A stretch of 37,085 nucleotides of DNA, from NCBI GenBank assembly GCA_022652985.1, contig JALCRY010000021.1:1-37085 (forward strand), given 5' to 3'. A model generated the notes under the pieces. That model was not told the DNA's origin. It was given only the letters and a program-made list of their open reading frames with translations, and did not search any database. This stretch comes from Eubacteriaceae bacterium. GTDB lineage: Bacteria; Bacillota; Clostridia; Peptostreptococcales; Anaerovoracaceae. Positions within the stretch are counted from its first letter, which is position 1; each line of letters begins with the position of its first letter. Below, piece after piece: positions 1 through 7,875 of this stretch. Made by a program: the position numbers and the translations under genes.

Positions 1-1
1 T

Positions 2-73
2 TCGATCAAAGGGCCGTCATACAGGCTGAAAGAGAAGCATGAGTTTTTCCGTGATCAGTCTTCCAAATCATAG
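2..73 (+). CDS. C-terminal tail of a probable IS21-type IstB ATPase (partial at window edge)
   Basis: Frame 2 is open from the window edge to a TAG and reads 23 residues containing IKGPSYRLKEK. IstB helper ATPases of IS21-family elements commonly end with a G-x-SYRLKE-type motif, so I read this as the last codons of an istB gene; the recognition is from memory of the family and rests on a short stretch. The stop codon is followed immediately by an AT-rich inverted repeat, which fits the right end of an insertion element. The rest of the gene lies outside the window. It could instead be an unrelated protein end. Confidence 0.45.
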   Translation, partial: SIKGPSYRLKEKHEFFRDQSSKS

Positions 74-127
74 ATTTTGTACATTATTATTTTCCACTTT
101 TTGTACAAAATTAAATTGACATTTACA
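74..127. mobile_element. Putative right end of an IS21-type element with inverted repeat
   Basis: ATTTTGTACA (74-83) and TGTACAAAAT (102-111) are perfect 10-bp inverted arms around an AT-rich 18-base loop, directly after the IstB-like stop codon. The segment continues to TTGACATTTACA, ending in CA at about 127, and then becomes GC-rich. IS21-family ends carry repeated short motifs and terminate in CA, so a right terminus near 127 is plausible. The outer boundary and target duplication cannot be verified because the left end is not in the window. Confidence 0.35.
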
Positions 128-300
128 AACGCTTGCGCTATGCGCTCGCTCCTCCGTGATTCTGCCTGCGGCAGCATCACTACGCTGTCCCATTTTGCCC
201 TGCGTCCTCCGCCGCCTTTCGCGGCGTTTTCCGCGCAAAATGTTCAGTCTTCTTCACCAACTTCGTTGGTTCGAATCCCACATCCCTTTCAGTCATGTGT
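128..300. other. Non-coding stretch between IS-like end and tRNA terminator
   Basis: GC-rich sequence with small palindromes (around 165-175 and 210-235) and a hairpin ACCAA-cttcg-TTGGT that runs into a T-arm-like GGTTCGAATCC at 268-278. No convincing gene is seen; the long frame that crosses it runs on through tRNA genes. Confidence 0.4.
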
Positions 301-335
301 AATCAAAAACTCCCAACAGTTACACTGTTGGGAGT
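301..335 (-). terminator. Rho-independent terminator of the tRNA cluster
   Basis: Perfect 11-bp stem (309-319 with 325-335) and a 5-base loop, followed on the minus strand by TTTT. It sits 11 bp past the CCA end of tRNA-Met and closes the minus-strand tRNA transcript. Confidence 0.85.
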
Positions 336-345
336 ATCGATTGCA

Positions 346-421
<76 letters not shown>

Positions 422-456
422 ATATCATCGCGTAAATGCTCTACGCTGTTAAGTTA

Positions 457-545
457 TGGTGCCGAAGACCGGGGTCGAACCGGTACGATCGGTAAGGATC
501 GCGGGATTTTAAGTCCCGTGCGTCTGCCAATTCCGCCACTCCGGC
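457..545 (-). tRNA. tRNA-Leu (anticodon TAA)
   Basis: 89 nt including encoded CCA, with the long variable arm of a class II tRNA. The anticodon loop CTTAAAA gives TAA and the acceptor stem GCCGGAG pairs with CTTCGGC. It lies 35 bp upstream of tRNA-fMet and downstream of a hairpin that separates it from tRNA-Asn. Confidence 0.96.
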
Positions 546-569
546 ATGTATGATTCGGTCTCGAACCGG

Positions 570-609
570 AAAAAATATTCATCGGTGGCATAGTTACACG
601 CCACCGATG
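570..609 (-). terminator. Hairpin with T-tract between tRNA-Asn and tRNA-Leu
   Basis: Perfect 10-bp stem (580-589 with 600-609) followed on the minus strand by AATATTTTTT. It looks like a Rho-independent terminator inside the cluster. No separate promoter is evident for Leu and fMet, so it is either leaky or acts as a processing element. Confidence 0.7.
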
Positions 610-618
610 TAATGATCT

Positions 619-693
619 TGGCTCCAAGGGTGGGGCTCGAACCCACAGCCTATCGGTTAACAGCCGAGTGCTCCACCATTGAGCTACCTTGGA
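619..693 (-). tRNA. tRNA-Asn (anticodon GTT)
   Basis: 75 nt with encoded CCA; acceptor TCCAAGG pairs with CCTTGGA and the anticodon loop carries GTT. It is the first gene of the minus-strand tRNA cluster and lies about 30 bp after a perfect-consensus promoter. Confidence 0.96.
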
Positions 694-726
694 ATGTAGA
701 CCGTTTCCAAATCAACGGCAGTATTT

Positions 727-755
727 ATTATACAAAAGATGGAGCATAATGTCAA
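727..755 (-). promoter_or_regulatory. Consensus sigma-A promoter of the tRNA cluster
   Basis: On the minus strand TTGACA (750-755), a 17-base spacer and TATAAT (727-732) match the housekeeping consensus at all twelve positions. Transcription should start near 720, about 27 bp before tRNA-Asn. A perfect promoter is expected for a highly expressed stable RNA. Confidence 0.92.
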
Positions 756-775
756 CCGTCTTTCACTATCTTTCG

Positions 776-1813
776 CTATTCATCTGCCTTAATATTTTCT
801 TCGACCAGAGCTATCTTTTTCATGTACTTCGTATAGCTCGCTGTATTGCCCGTCCGGTCGTAAAGACTGCAGAGCTCGCGCATGGTTTCGATATGCGATG
901 CGTTGAGCTGGAGCACCCTCTTGAAGCGTTCCTCCGCCTCAGATTCGAATCCGCTCCTGGAATAGGCAACACCAAGATAATAGTGCAGCGGCCACCATTT
1001 ATCGAAATTGCTCCCCACGAATGTTGAGAGGATCTCGATCCCGCCGGCAAAACGTCCGGCTATTACTTCATTGCAGCCGCGCTCGATCAGGACCGGATCA
1101 CGCAGTTCATGCACGCGGTCTCTGATCTCATCCTTGTCCTTGCCTGCAGGCGCGATCTTCAGGTACTCCTTCCAGGCCAGATCGGCTTTAGTATAAAGTC
1201 CCATATTAACATAGGCGTATCCCAGGTAATAATATGCCGGCGCGAATTTCGGATGCACCTGCGTCAGCAACTCGAAATAATCCATCGACTCCGCCTTGAA
1301 GCGTCCGACAGTCTCACCGTCCTCAGCTTCCGAAGCCTCCAGGTAAATATTCCTGCAGACTCGCGCGTAACCGTACATCGCATCCTGCATGCCGGGCTGA
1401 AGGCACAGCGCCGCCCTGTAATATATGCAGGCATCGTCGAAATGCCCGCCTTCCGCCGCCTCGGCTGCCGTCCGGATAAGATCATACTGATACTTGTCCG
1501 CGAACAGCCTGTTGATGCAGTCAGCGTATTTATCCGCAAACCGGAAATGAGGATCGCACCCCATTACAAAACTCATATCTTTCGCGAGCTCCTTCGGCGC
1601 GATCCCGGCGCCGCTTTTGAATTCCTCGAGAGCTTCGCTTCCGAGCGGGACCGGGACACCCGTCATGATGTCGCCGATCTTCGAGCGCGTCAGATAATCT
1701 TCAGAAAGCTCGACAAAAGCGTATTTATCGAGATAATTCCTGAAGTGCACTGCGACTCTGTCTTCTCTGTATTTTATATCGGCCTCTTCCTTCGGCCTCG
1801 TGACTTCTGCCAT
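776..1813 (-). CDS. TPR-repeat protein
   Basis: 345-residue soluble protein with no signal peptide or membrane segment. The N-terminal third (about 1-110) matches no family I recognise. From about residue 105 it is helical with tetratricopeptide-like units, for example around 120-150 (A-A-x-G-x-x-x-x-A-x-x-x-Y-x-x-A), 190-220 (P-x-x-A-x-Y-x-L-G-x-A-Y) and 275-310 (YYLGVAYSRSGFESEAEERF followed by a helix-turn-helix pair). TPRs mediate protein-protein contacts; the partner is unknown. The start ATG is preceded by AGGGGAC at good spacing. It is the last gene of the run and lies 16 bp after a radical SAM gene, which suggests co-translation and possibly a joint role. No terminator is visible before the tRNA promoter. 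Confidence 0.8.
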   Translation of the reverse strand: MAEVTRPKEEADIKYREDRVAVHFRNYLDKYAFVELSEDYLTRSKIGDIMTGVPVPLGSEALEEFKSGAGIAPKELAKDMSFVMGCDPHFRFADKYADCINRLFADKYQYDLIRTAAEAAEGGHFDDACIYYRAALCLQPGMQDAMYGYARVCRNIYLEASEAEDGETVGRFKAESMDYFELLTQVHPKFAPAYYYLGYAYVNMGLYTKADLAWKEYLKIAPAGKDKDEIRDRVHELRDPVLIERGCNEVIAGRFAGGIEILSTFVGSNFDKWWPLHYYLGVAYSRSGFESEAEERFKRVLQLNASHIETMRELCSLYDRTGNTASYTKYMKKIALVEENIKADE

Positions 1814-1829
1814 ATACCGTCCCCTGTGA

Positions 1830-2702
1830 TCATAACAAACGGAAGCGCTCGTCCTTCAGCATGCCGCTGTCGCTGAGCGCCGTCCTCAGCTTTTCCATCA
1901 TTTCCTCCCTGTCGTCAGGCAGATCGCCGCGCAGAGAAAGATAATTCGACGCGTGATTGCTGCGGAACACGCATTTTTTCGTGACATTCGTATTTTTAAG
2001 AAGCAGTAATGTCTCGGCCACTACTTCCTCGGGCTGCAGCAGTTTGAATTTCCCCGACTTCACATCGTCACGCATAGGTGCGCCCGGTTCAAGCAGTAAT
2101 GTCAGAAGCCCGACATACGTCGGCTGCATCGCACTGATCGCCTTGCCGGTCATTACTGCATGCTCCTCCCACATTTCTCTGCCGCCCAGACCGGATATGA
2201 ACGTGACGGACGACTTGATGCCGGACGCCTCGATCTTCTGCACCGCCTCAATGTTCTGAGCGTTCGTCACGCCTTTGTCTATCATTGCCAGTACCTGGTC
2301 GCTTCCGGATTCCGCGCCCAGATAAACCATGCCGATGCCGGCATCACGCAGCTGCTCGAGTTCGGCCGGCGTTTTCATGAGAACGTCGCGCGTCGAACCA
2401 TAGGTGCTGACCTGCTCGCATTCCGGGAACAGCTCTTTTATCCTGCTTAGCACTGTCATCAGCTTATCGTTGGCCAGGCAGAGCGCGTCACCGTCGCAGA
2501 GAAAAATCTTTTTCACATAGCTGTAATTCGCCCGCGCCCAGTCCAGGTCTGCGAGGACATCCTCCTGCGGGCGCAGCCTGAACTGCTTCGCTTTATACAT
2601 GCTGCAGAACGTGCATCTGTTGTGCGAACATCCGACCGTCACCTGCAGAAGCAGACTGTATGCTTCGCTCGGCGGTCTGTAAATATCTCCAATATACTGC
2701 AT
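1830..2702 (-). CDS. Radical SAM protein with CX4CX2C cluster motif
   Basis: 290 residues. Cys25, Cys30 and Cys33 in GCSHNRCTFCSMY form the expected [4Fe-4S]-binding site near the N-terminus of a radical SAM barrel. Later motifs fit the fold: a Gly-rich YLGAESGSD at about 150 and a GLGG segment at about 193. Radical SAM enzymes cleave S-adenosylmethionine to start radical chemistry; the substrate here is unknown. The first two cysteines are four residues apart instead of the usual three. The protein lacks a B12-binding or SPASM extension. The start ATG lies one base after the argS stop, with AAAGGA upstream, so it is translationally coupled to argS, and a TPR gene follows it. Confidence 0.85.
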   Translation of the reverse strand: MQYIGDIYRPPSEAYSLLLQVTVGCSHNRCTFCSMYKAKQFRLRPQEDVLADLDWARANYSYVKKIFLCDGDALCLANDKLMTVLSRIKELFPECEQVSTYGSTRDVLMKTPAELEQLRDAGIGMVYLGAESGSDQVLAMIDKGVTNAQNIEAVQKIEASGIKSSVTFISGLGGREMWEEHAVMTGKAISAMQPTYVGLLTLLLEPGAPMRDDVKSGKFKLLQPEEVVAETLLLLKNTNVTKKCVFRSNHASNYLSLRGDLPDDREEMMEKLRTALSDSGMLKDERFRLL

Positions 2703-2703
2703 G

Positions 2704-4434
2704 CTACATCCTTTCAGGTGCTTCCATACCGAGCAGTGCGAGGCAGTTTCTTATTGCTGTCCTGGCCGCCGCGACCATAGCTATCTTGGCCGTTTTTTCG
2801 TCTTCATTGTCCACGAGAATGTATTCGTCGTGATAGAACTTATTGAAAGCCTGCGCGATATCCACGGTGTGTCTTGTGACTATCGACGGCTCATATTTCC
2901 CGGCTGCTTCTATTACTACCTCAGGCAGTCTGTATATCAGCTTTGCCAGCTCGTACGCCGAATCGCCCGCGATGAATTCCGTATGAAGCGAATCCGCATT
3001 CACGGCTTTGGCCACAGCTTCTTCGCCGGCTTTCCTCAGTATACTGGAAGCCCTGGCGTATGTGTACTGCACATACGGTCCCGTTTCGCCGTCGAAGTTG
3101 AGGACTTTGTCCCATTTGAACACGTAGTCCTTTATCCTGTTGTTCGAAAGCTCCTGGAATATTACTGCGCCGATACCGACCTGACGAGCCGTATCGTCGA
3201 TGTCATCTGTAACAACATTCTTTTCCTTTATTATTTCTTTCGTCTTTTCCACCGACTGTCTGAGGACGTCCTCCAGGAAGACGACTCTTCCCTGACGAGT
3301 CGAAAGTGTGACGACTTCTCCGTTTTCTTCCATGCTGACCATGCCGAAAGGAACATGCACGCAATCCTTCGCCCATTCGTATCCCATGAGTTCGACGATT
3401 TTGAACCACTGCTGGAAATGAAGATTCTGCTGCGAGGCCACGACATAGATGCACTTATCGAAGTCGTAAGTTTCTTTTCTGTAAAGAGCGGCCGCGATGT
3501 CTCGCGTAATGTACAGCGACGATCCGTCCGACTTTGTGATCAGCGCCGGCGTGAGTCCGTACTGTTCGAGGTGCACTATCTCCGCGCCCTGTGATTCTTC
3601 CAGCAGGCCCTTATCCTTCAGCTCCTGCACTACGGCAGGCATTTTATCCGAATAGAAGCTCTCTCCTGCATATGAATCGAATTCTATGCCCAGGAGATCG
3701 TAGACTTTATGGAATTCCTTGAGAGACTCCTCGCGGAACCATTTCCATATTTCGACTTCGGCTGCTTCGCCGTGTTCGAGCTTCGTGAATGTATCACGCG
3801 CTTCCTGTTCGAGAGAAGGATCTTTCTCCGCCTCTTCGTGGAACTTTGTATAGTACGAGAGAAGAGTTTTGATCGGCTCGCGCCTGACATCCTCTTCATT
3901 GCCCCAGTGTCTGTAGGCAGTGATCATCTTGCCGAACTGCGTCCCGTAATCGCCAAGATGATTGATCCGGACGGTATTGTATCCCAGGCTCGCGTATATC
4001 TTGTACAGAGAATTGCCGATAACTGTGCTTCTGATGTGGCCGATGTGGAACGGCTTGGCGATATTCGGCGAACTGTATTCTACGATGACTGTCCTGCCGC
4101 TGCCCAGATCGCTCTTCGCATAATCTTCTCCCCTGTCTTCGACTTCTCTGATGAGGGCACCGATAAATGCCTCGCGCGATATAAAAATATTGACATAGGC
4201 ATTTACGTTCTCGACTCTGGCGAAAAGTCCGTTGCCGGATATCTTCTCTGCGATCTCAGCCGCTATGAGCGGCGGCGCCTTGTGATATTCTTTGGCGAGT
4301 CTGAAGCACGGGAATGCATAATCTCCCATCTTCTCATCCGCAGGCACTTCTATAAGCGCTTCGATATCTTCCTTGGTCAGGCCTGATGCGGCATCCTTGA
4401 TTATGTCCGCTATCTTGCTTTTGTAATCAATCAT
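2704..4434 (-). CDS. argS: Arginyl-tRNA synthetase
   Basis: 576 residues, normal for bacterial ArgRS. It charges tRNA-Arg with arginine using ATP in the cytoplasm. Visible parts are the N-terminal Add1 domain (about 1-90), the class I signature HIGH at about 130-133 in SSPNIAKPFHIGHIRS, a second ATP site in the divergent form LSTRQG (many ArgRS lack a canonical KMSKS), and a C-terminal helical DALR-type anticodon domain from about 450 to the end. The ATG has AAGGAG seven bases upstream and overlaps the end of the DUF523 gene by 8 bp. No T-box leader is present; the gene sits deep in an operon. Confidence 0.97.
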   Translation of the reverse strand: MIDYKSKIADIIKDAASGLTKEDIEALIEVPADEKMGDYAFPCFRLAKEYHKAPPLIAAEIAEKISGNGLFARVENVNAYVNIFISREAFIGALIREVEDRGEDYAKSDLGSGRTVIVEYSSPNIAKPFHIGHIRSTVIGNSLYKIYASLGYNTVRINHLGDYGTQFGKMITAYRHWGNEEDVRREPIKTLLSYYTKFHEEAEKDPSLEQEARDTFTKLEHGEAAEVEIWKWFREESLKEFHKVYDLLGIEFDSYAGESFYSDKMPAVVQELKDKGLLEESQGAEIVHLEQYGLTPALITKSDGSSLYITRDIAAALYRKETYDFDKCIYVVASQQNLHFQQWFKIVELMGYEWAKDCVHVPFGMVSMEENGEVVTLSTRQGRVVFLEDVLRQSVEKTKEIIKEKNVVTDDIDDTARQVGIGAVIFQELSNNRIKDYVFKWDKVLNFDGETGPYVQYTYARASSILRKAGEEAVAKAVNADSLHTEFIAGDSAYELAKLIYRLPEVVIEAAGKYEPSIVTRHTVDIAQAFNKFYHDEYILVDNEDEKTAKIAMVAAARTAIRNCLALLGMEAPERM

Positions 4435-4867
4435 CTATTCTCTCCTTCTCAGTAATGATCCTTATTCCGTGGTCGAGGAGTATCTTGGCAAACACTCCGT
4501 CGCCGCTGACAGTCGTGTGCGAGAACGTCCCGTCGTAGATCGTCCCGCATCCGCAGGAAGGGCTGTTGGATTTCAGTATTGCCCCTTCTATCTTTTCCTC
4601 CCTGACAAGCGCCTCGTCCAGGATGACTTTGTACGCGTTCTCCGCACCTGTTGTGAATGCATCTGTCAGATCCCTGCCGTCAGCGGTGAATACTCTTCCG
4701 TCTACGAGCTCGCACGGATCCCTCGGAGACAGAAGCCCCGCCAGAGTCTCCGGACATACAGCGCAGATGCTGTGTTCGGCAGCAAACTCCTTCACCCATG
4801 CGGTCGCATTGCTTCCGCCGTCATACTTGCAGTTCGTTCCGAGCAGACATGCACTTATTATATACAT
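4427..4867 (-). CDS. DUF523 family protein
   Basis: 146 residues with the conserved DUF523 pattern: SACLLG-x-NCKYDG near the N-terminus, a CPE motif around residue 38, the D-G-R-D-x-T-x-x-F segment, and a K-x-x-SPSCG motif near residue 100. The conserved cysteines suggest metal or iron-sulfur binding, but the biochemical role of the family is not established. In many bacteria DUF523 is a stand-alone protein, as here, or fused to DUF1722. It lies between mutS2 (13-bp gap) and argS (8-bp overlap) and is translationally coupled to both. Confidence 0.88.
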   Translation of the reverse strand: MYIISACLLGTNCKYDGGSNATAWVKEFAAEHSICAVCPETLAGLLSPRDPCELVDGRVFTADGRDLTDAFTTGAENAYKVILDEALVREEKIEGAILKSNSPSCGCGTIYDGTFSHTTVSGDGVFAKILLDHGIRIITEKERIDD

Positions 4868-4880
4868 AATTACACCTTCT

Positions 4881-7256
4881 TTACTTTTTCATGGTCACGA
4901 TGGTCACACCTTCGCCGCCTTCATTGTATCCTCCCTTGCGGAAACTTTCAACGCGCCGGCTTTTTTTCAGAAGATCATGTATCCCTTTTTTGAGGATGCC
5001 CTCGCCCCTGCCGTGTATTATCGTGACCGTCTCGACTCCCGCCATAAATACGTCGTCGAGATATTTCTCTACATTTACCAGCGCCTCGTCAAGATTCTGT
5101 CCCCTGACATCCACCTGTATCGGCACTGATTTTGCCTTTATCCTGTACATGTTCCCGTAGCTGGCGGAAGCATGCCGTTTTCTCGCTTCTTTTCCTTCCA
5201 GTATCAGCTTCAGATCTCCGGTATCCACTCTTACTTTGAGCGGTCCCACCTGGACGCTGACCTTTCCGCGGTCGTCAGGCAGAGAAATGATCTCTCCGTT
5301 CTCGTTCAGTGTCATGACCTTTACTCTGTCGCCTATCTTTATATCTTCAACGCTCACGGGATTATCGTTGACTTCCTTGATGAATTTCTCACGGTATCTC
5401 CCGGCGGCATCTTTTATCTTCTTCCTGTCGGCATCGAACTTTTTGTTCCTCTCGCCGAGGCTTTCTATCTTAGAAAGCTCCCGCAGATCCTCCTGGACCT
5501 CTTTCGATACCTCTTTGGCTTCCGAAATGATCTCGCGCGCCTGCCTCTTGGCATCATTCAGGATATTCTCCTGTTTTTCCTCGAGCGCACGCTGTTTCTT
5601 CTGCCATTCCTCCTGCTCTTTTTTCATGGCTATATTCAGCCTGATAGCTTCGTCGCGTTCTTCCTCCGCCAGCTTCCGGTCCTTGTCGATGGAGGCAATG
5701 ACATCTTCAAATTCAATATCTCCCGTATCCATCAGCATCTTCGAGCGGTCTATCAGTTCTCCCGGCAGTCCGAGTTTTTTCGATATTTCGAACGCGTTGG
5801 ATTTGCCCGGAAGTCCGATGGAAAGCTTGTATGTCGGAGATAATGTTTCGACATCGAACTCCATTGAGGCGTTTTCCACTCCGTCTTCGGTAAGCGCATA
5901 CTTTTTGAGCTCGGTGTAATGCGTAGTCGCCAGCACCGTCGCGCCCTTTTTCCGGAGATCCTCCAGTATCGATATTGCCAGCGCCGCGCCTTCCGCGGGA
6001 TCAGTTCCCGCGCCGAGCTCATCCAGCAGAGTCAGTGTCCCCGGCCTGGCGTTCTCGACGATCTCCACTATATTGGTCATGTGGGAGCTGAATGTCGACA
6101 GGCTCTGTTCAATGCTCTGTTCGTCTCCGATATCCGCGAACACATCGTCGAAGACCGGTATCCTGCTGCCCGAAGAGGCAGGAATGTGCAGGCCCGTCTG
6201 CGCCATCATGCACAGAAGCCCGACAGTCTTCAGCGTGACGGTCTTGCCGCCGGTGTTCGGTCCGGTGATGATGAGCGAGGTGAATTCTTTTCCGCATCTC
6301 ACATCTATCGGCACGACCTTTTTCTGGTCTATCAGCGGGTGTCTCGCGAGCTTCAGATCGAGCTCGCCTTTTTCCGAAACCTCCGGCATTTCCGCCTGCT
6401 GGACGGACGCAAGTTTTCCTTTCGCCATTATCAGATCCAGCTGCACGAGAAGTTCCTGGTTGTTCTTCAGGCTCGCGTAATGCTCGGCTACTCTCGCCGA
6501 CAGATCGGCCAGTATGCGGTCGATCTCTTTCTTCTCCGCGATCTCGAGTTCCCGCAGTTCATTGTTCAGATTTACAATAGCCTGAGGTTCGATGAACACC
6601 GTCGCGCCGGTCTGTGACTGGTCATGCACTATACCCGGGAACTTGGCCTTGTGCTCCGCCTTTACCGGGATAACGTACCTGCCGTCTCTCATCGTCACTA
6701 TCGAATCCTGCAGCATCGGCCTGTTGGCTTCGCTGTTCACGATATGGTCCATCCTGACTTTGATGGCTTCGTTCTGCCTCTGGATGGAACGTCTGATGGT
6801 GCGGAGTTCGCTGCTGGCATTATCTGCCATTTCGTCCTCCGAAATAATGCACCGGTCTATATCTTCCTCCAGATCTTTGAAGACCGCGACCACCTCCGTG
6901 ATGCTCTCGAGTATCGGCAGTTCCGGGATGTCGCCCTTCATATATGCGGTAACGCTCCTCGCCACAGACAGATTGTACAGTATGCGGAGAAGCTGCCCCA
7001 TGTTAAGAGAACCGCCTTTTTTAGTCAGCTCGAGAAAATCTCCGATATCGTAGAAATTCCCCAGCGGAAGCGGTCCCTTATGCGTGATCAGACTTACTGC
7101 TTCTGTAGTTTCATCCAGCGTGTCTCTGACAATACGGATGTCATTAGAAGGCTGAAGCTCGGAGATGATTTTTTTTGTCATCTCTGAGCCTGCCTGATCA
7201 CTTAGCATGTTGATTATTTTATCGTATTCGAGAACTCTAATGGCTTTCGCGTTCAT
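4881..7256 (-). CDS. mutS2: Endonuclease MutS2
   Basis: 791 residues, full family length. MutS2 is a MutS-related ATPase with a C-terminal Smr nuclease domain, implicated in suppressing recombination and in rescue of collided ribosomes. Visible parts are the clamp and lever helices (about 1-300), Walker A GPNTGGKT at about 332-339, Walker B LLDELGAGTDP at about 410-420, a long charged coiled coil (about 510-620), a KOW-like linker, and the Smr domain from about 715 with VDVRGQ and the HGRGEGIL signature. It lacks the MutS mismatch-recognition domain, as expected. The start ATG has GGGAGAG upstream and overlaps the end of zapA by 20 bp. Confidence 0.97.
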   Translation of the reverse strand: MNAKAIRVLEYDKIINMLSDQAGSEMTKKIISELQPSNDIRIVRDTLDETTEAVSLITHKGPLPLGNFYDIGDFLELTKKGGSLNMGQLLRILYNLSVARSVTAYMKGDIPELPILESITEVVAVFKDLEEDIDRCIISEDEMADNASSELRTIRRSIQRQNEAIKVRMDHIVNSEANRPMLQDSIVTMRDGRYVIPVKAEHKAKFPGIVHDQSQTGATVFIEPQAIVNLNNELRELEIAEKKEIDRILADLSARVAEHYASLKNNQELLVQLDLIMAKGKLASVQQAEMPEVSEKGELDLKLARHPLIDQKKVVPIDVRCGKEFTSLIITGPNTGGKTVTLKTVGLLCMMAQTGLHIPASSGSRIPVFDDVFADIGDEQSIEQSLSTFSSHMTNIVEIVENARPGTLTLLDELGAGTDPAEGAALAISILEDLRKKGATVLATTHYTELKKYALTEDGVENASMEFDVETLSPTYKLSIGLPGKSNAFEISKKLGLPGELIDRSKMLMDTGDIEFEDVIASIDKDRKLAEEERDEAIRLNIAMKKEQEEWQKKQRALEEKQENILNDAKRQAREIISEAKEVSKEVQEDLRELSKIESLGERNKKFDADRKKIKDAAGRYREKFIKEVNDNPVSVEDIKIGDRVKVMTLNENGEIISLPDDRGKVSVQVGPLKVRVDTGDLKLILEGKEARKRHASASYGNMYRIKAKSVPIQVDVRGQNLDEALVNVEKYLDDVFMAGVETVTIIHGRGEGILKKGIHDLLKKSRRVESFRKGGYNEGGEGVTIVTMKK

Positions 7257-7863
7257 TTCTCTCCCATTCCATTTCGTTCTTCATCTTTTCGAGTTCACTC
7301 TTCAGCTGGATATTCTCCATCTGGATGTCGAAATAATTGTTCTCCAGATCCTTGAACTTTTTCTCCGAAGCAGCGACTGCTTCCTTCGATCCTTTTTCGA
7401 TCTCGGATTTCATCTCCTGCTCCCTGCGGATGAGCTCCTCTATTTCCTTATCCTTGCCGTTGACCTGTCCGAGCAGCTGATCTTTCTGCTTTCTTATTTC
7501 TTCGATCTCCGCTCTTGTCTGTTCTCTCAGGTCGCTGAGCGCCTTCTGGCTCTCTTCCTTCTGATCGATGTAATTGGTCTTGGCTTCCTCCCAGAGCTGT
7601 GTGTACTTCTGGTTGTCGTCCTCAAGCTTCGCATTGCGCCTCTCGAGGTCCTCTGTGCGTGCCTGCAGGTCAAAGTACTCCTCGGCTATATTTACAGCGG
7701 CAAGCACGGCGATGGAAGACATGGCCCCCATCGCGCAGCTGTCTGATATCTCCGTCATTTTATCGTCGACATGAGCAGCCAGCTTTATTATATCCTCGCG
7801 CGGCTTGTCGCCCGCTACTGTATACTCTTTGCCGTAAATCGTGACCGTGACTTTGTTTCCCAT
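7237..7863 (-). CDS. zapA: Cell division protein ZapA with extended coiled coil
   Basis: 208 residues. The first 80 or so match the ZapA globular head: V-x-V-x-IYGKEYTV, two helices with HVDDKM, and an AVLAAVNIAEEYF helix. ZapA binds FtsZ and bundles its filaments at the Z ring. After the head comes about 120 residues of almost uninterrupted, heavily charged heptad-like coiled coil, making it roughly twice the length of the short ZapA proteins such as that of Bacillus. AGGAGG lies 8 bases before the ATG. It sits 12 bp after pheT and overlaps mutS2 by 20 bp, a linkage typical of Firmicutes. It is far from ftsZ in the operon map but only 4.5 kb away. Confidence 0.85.
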   Translation of the reverse strand: MGNKVTVTIYGKEYTVAGDKPREDIIKLAAHVDDKMTEISDSCAMGAMSSIAVLAAVNIAEEYFDLQARTEDLERRNAKLEDDNQKYTQLWEEAKTNYIDQKEESQKALSDLREQTRAEIEEIRKQKDQLLGQVNGKDKEIEELIRREQEMKSEIEKGSKEAVAASEKKFKDLENNYFDIQMENIQLKSELEKMKNEMEWERNERESH

Positions 7864-7875
7864 AGGTGATTCCTC

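Noticed and set aside
265-282. T-arm-like GTTGGTTCGAATCC suggesting a truncated tRNA
   Set aside because: No acceptor stem, anticodon arm or CCA can be built around it; it may be only a chance hairpin or a small remnant.
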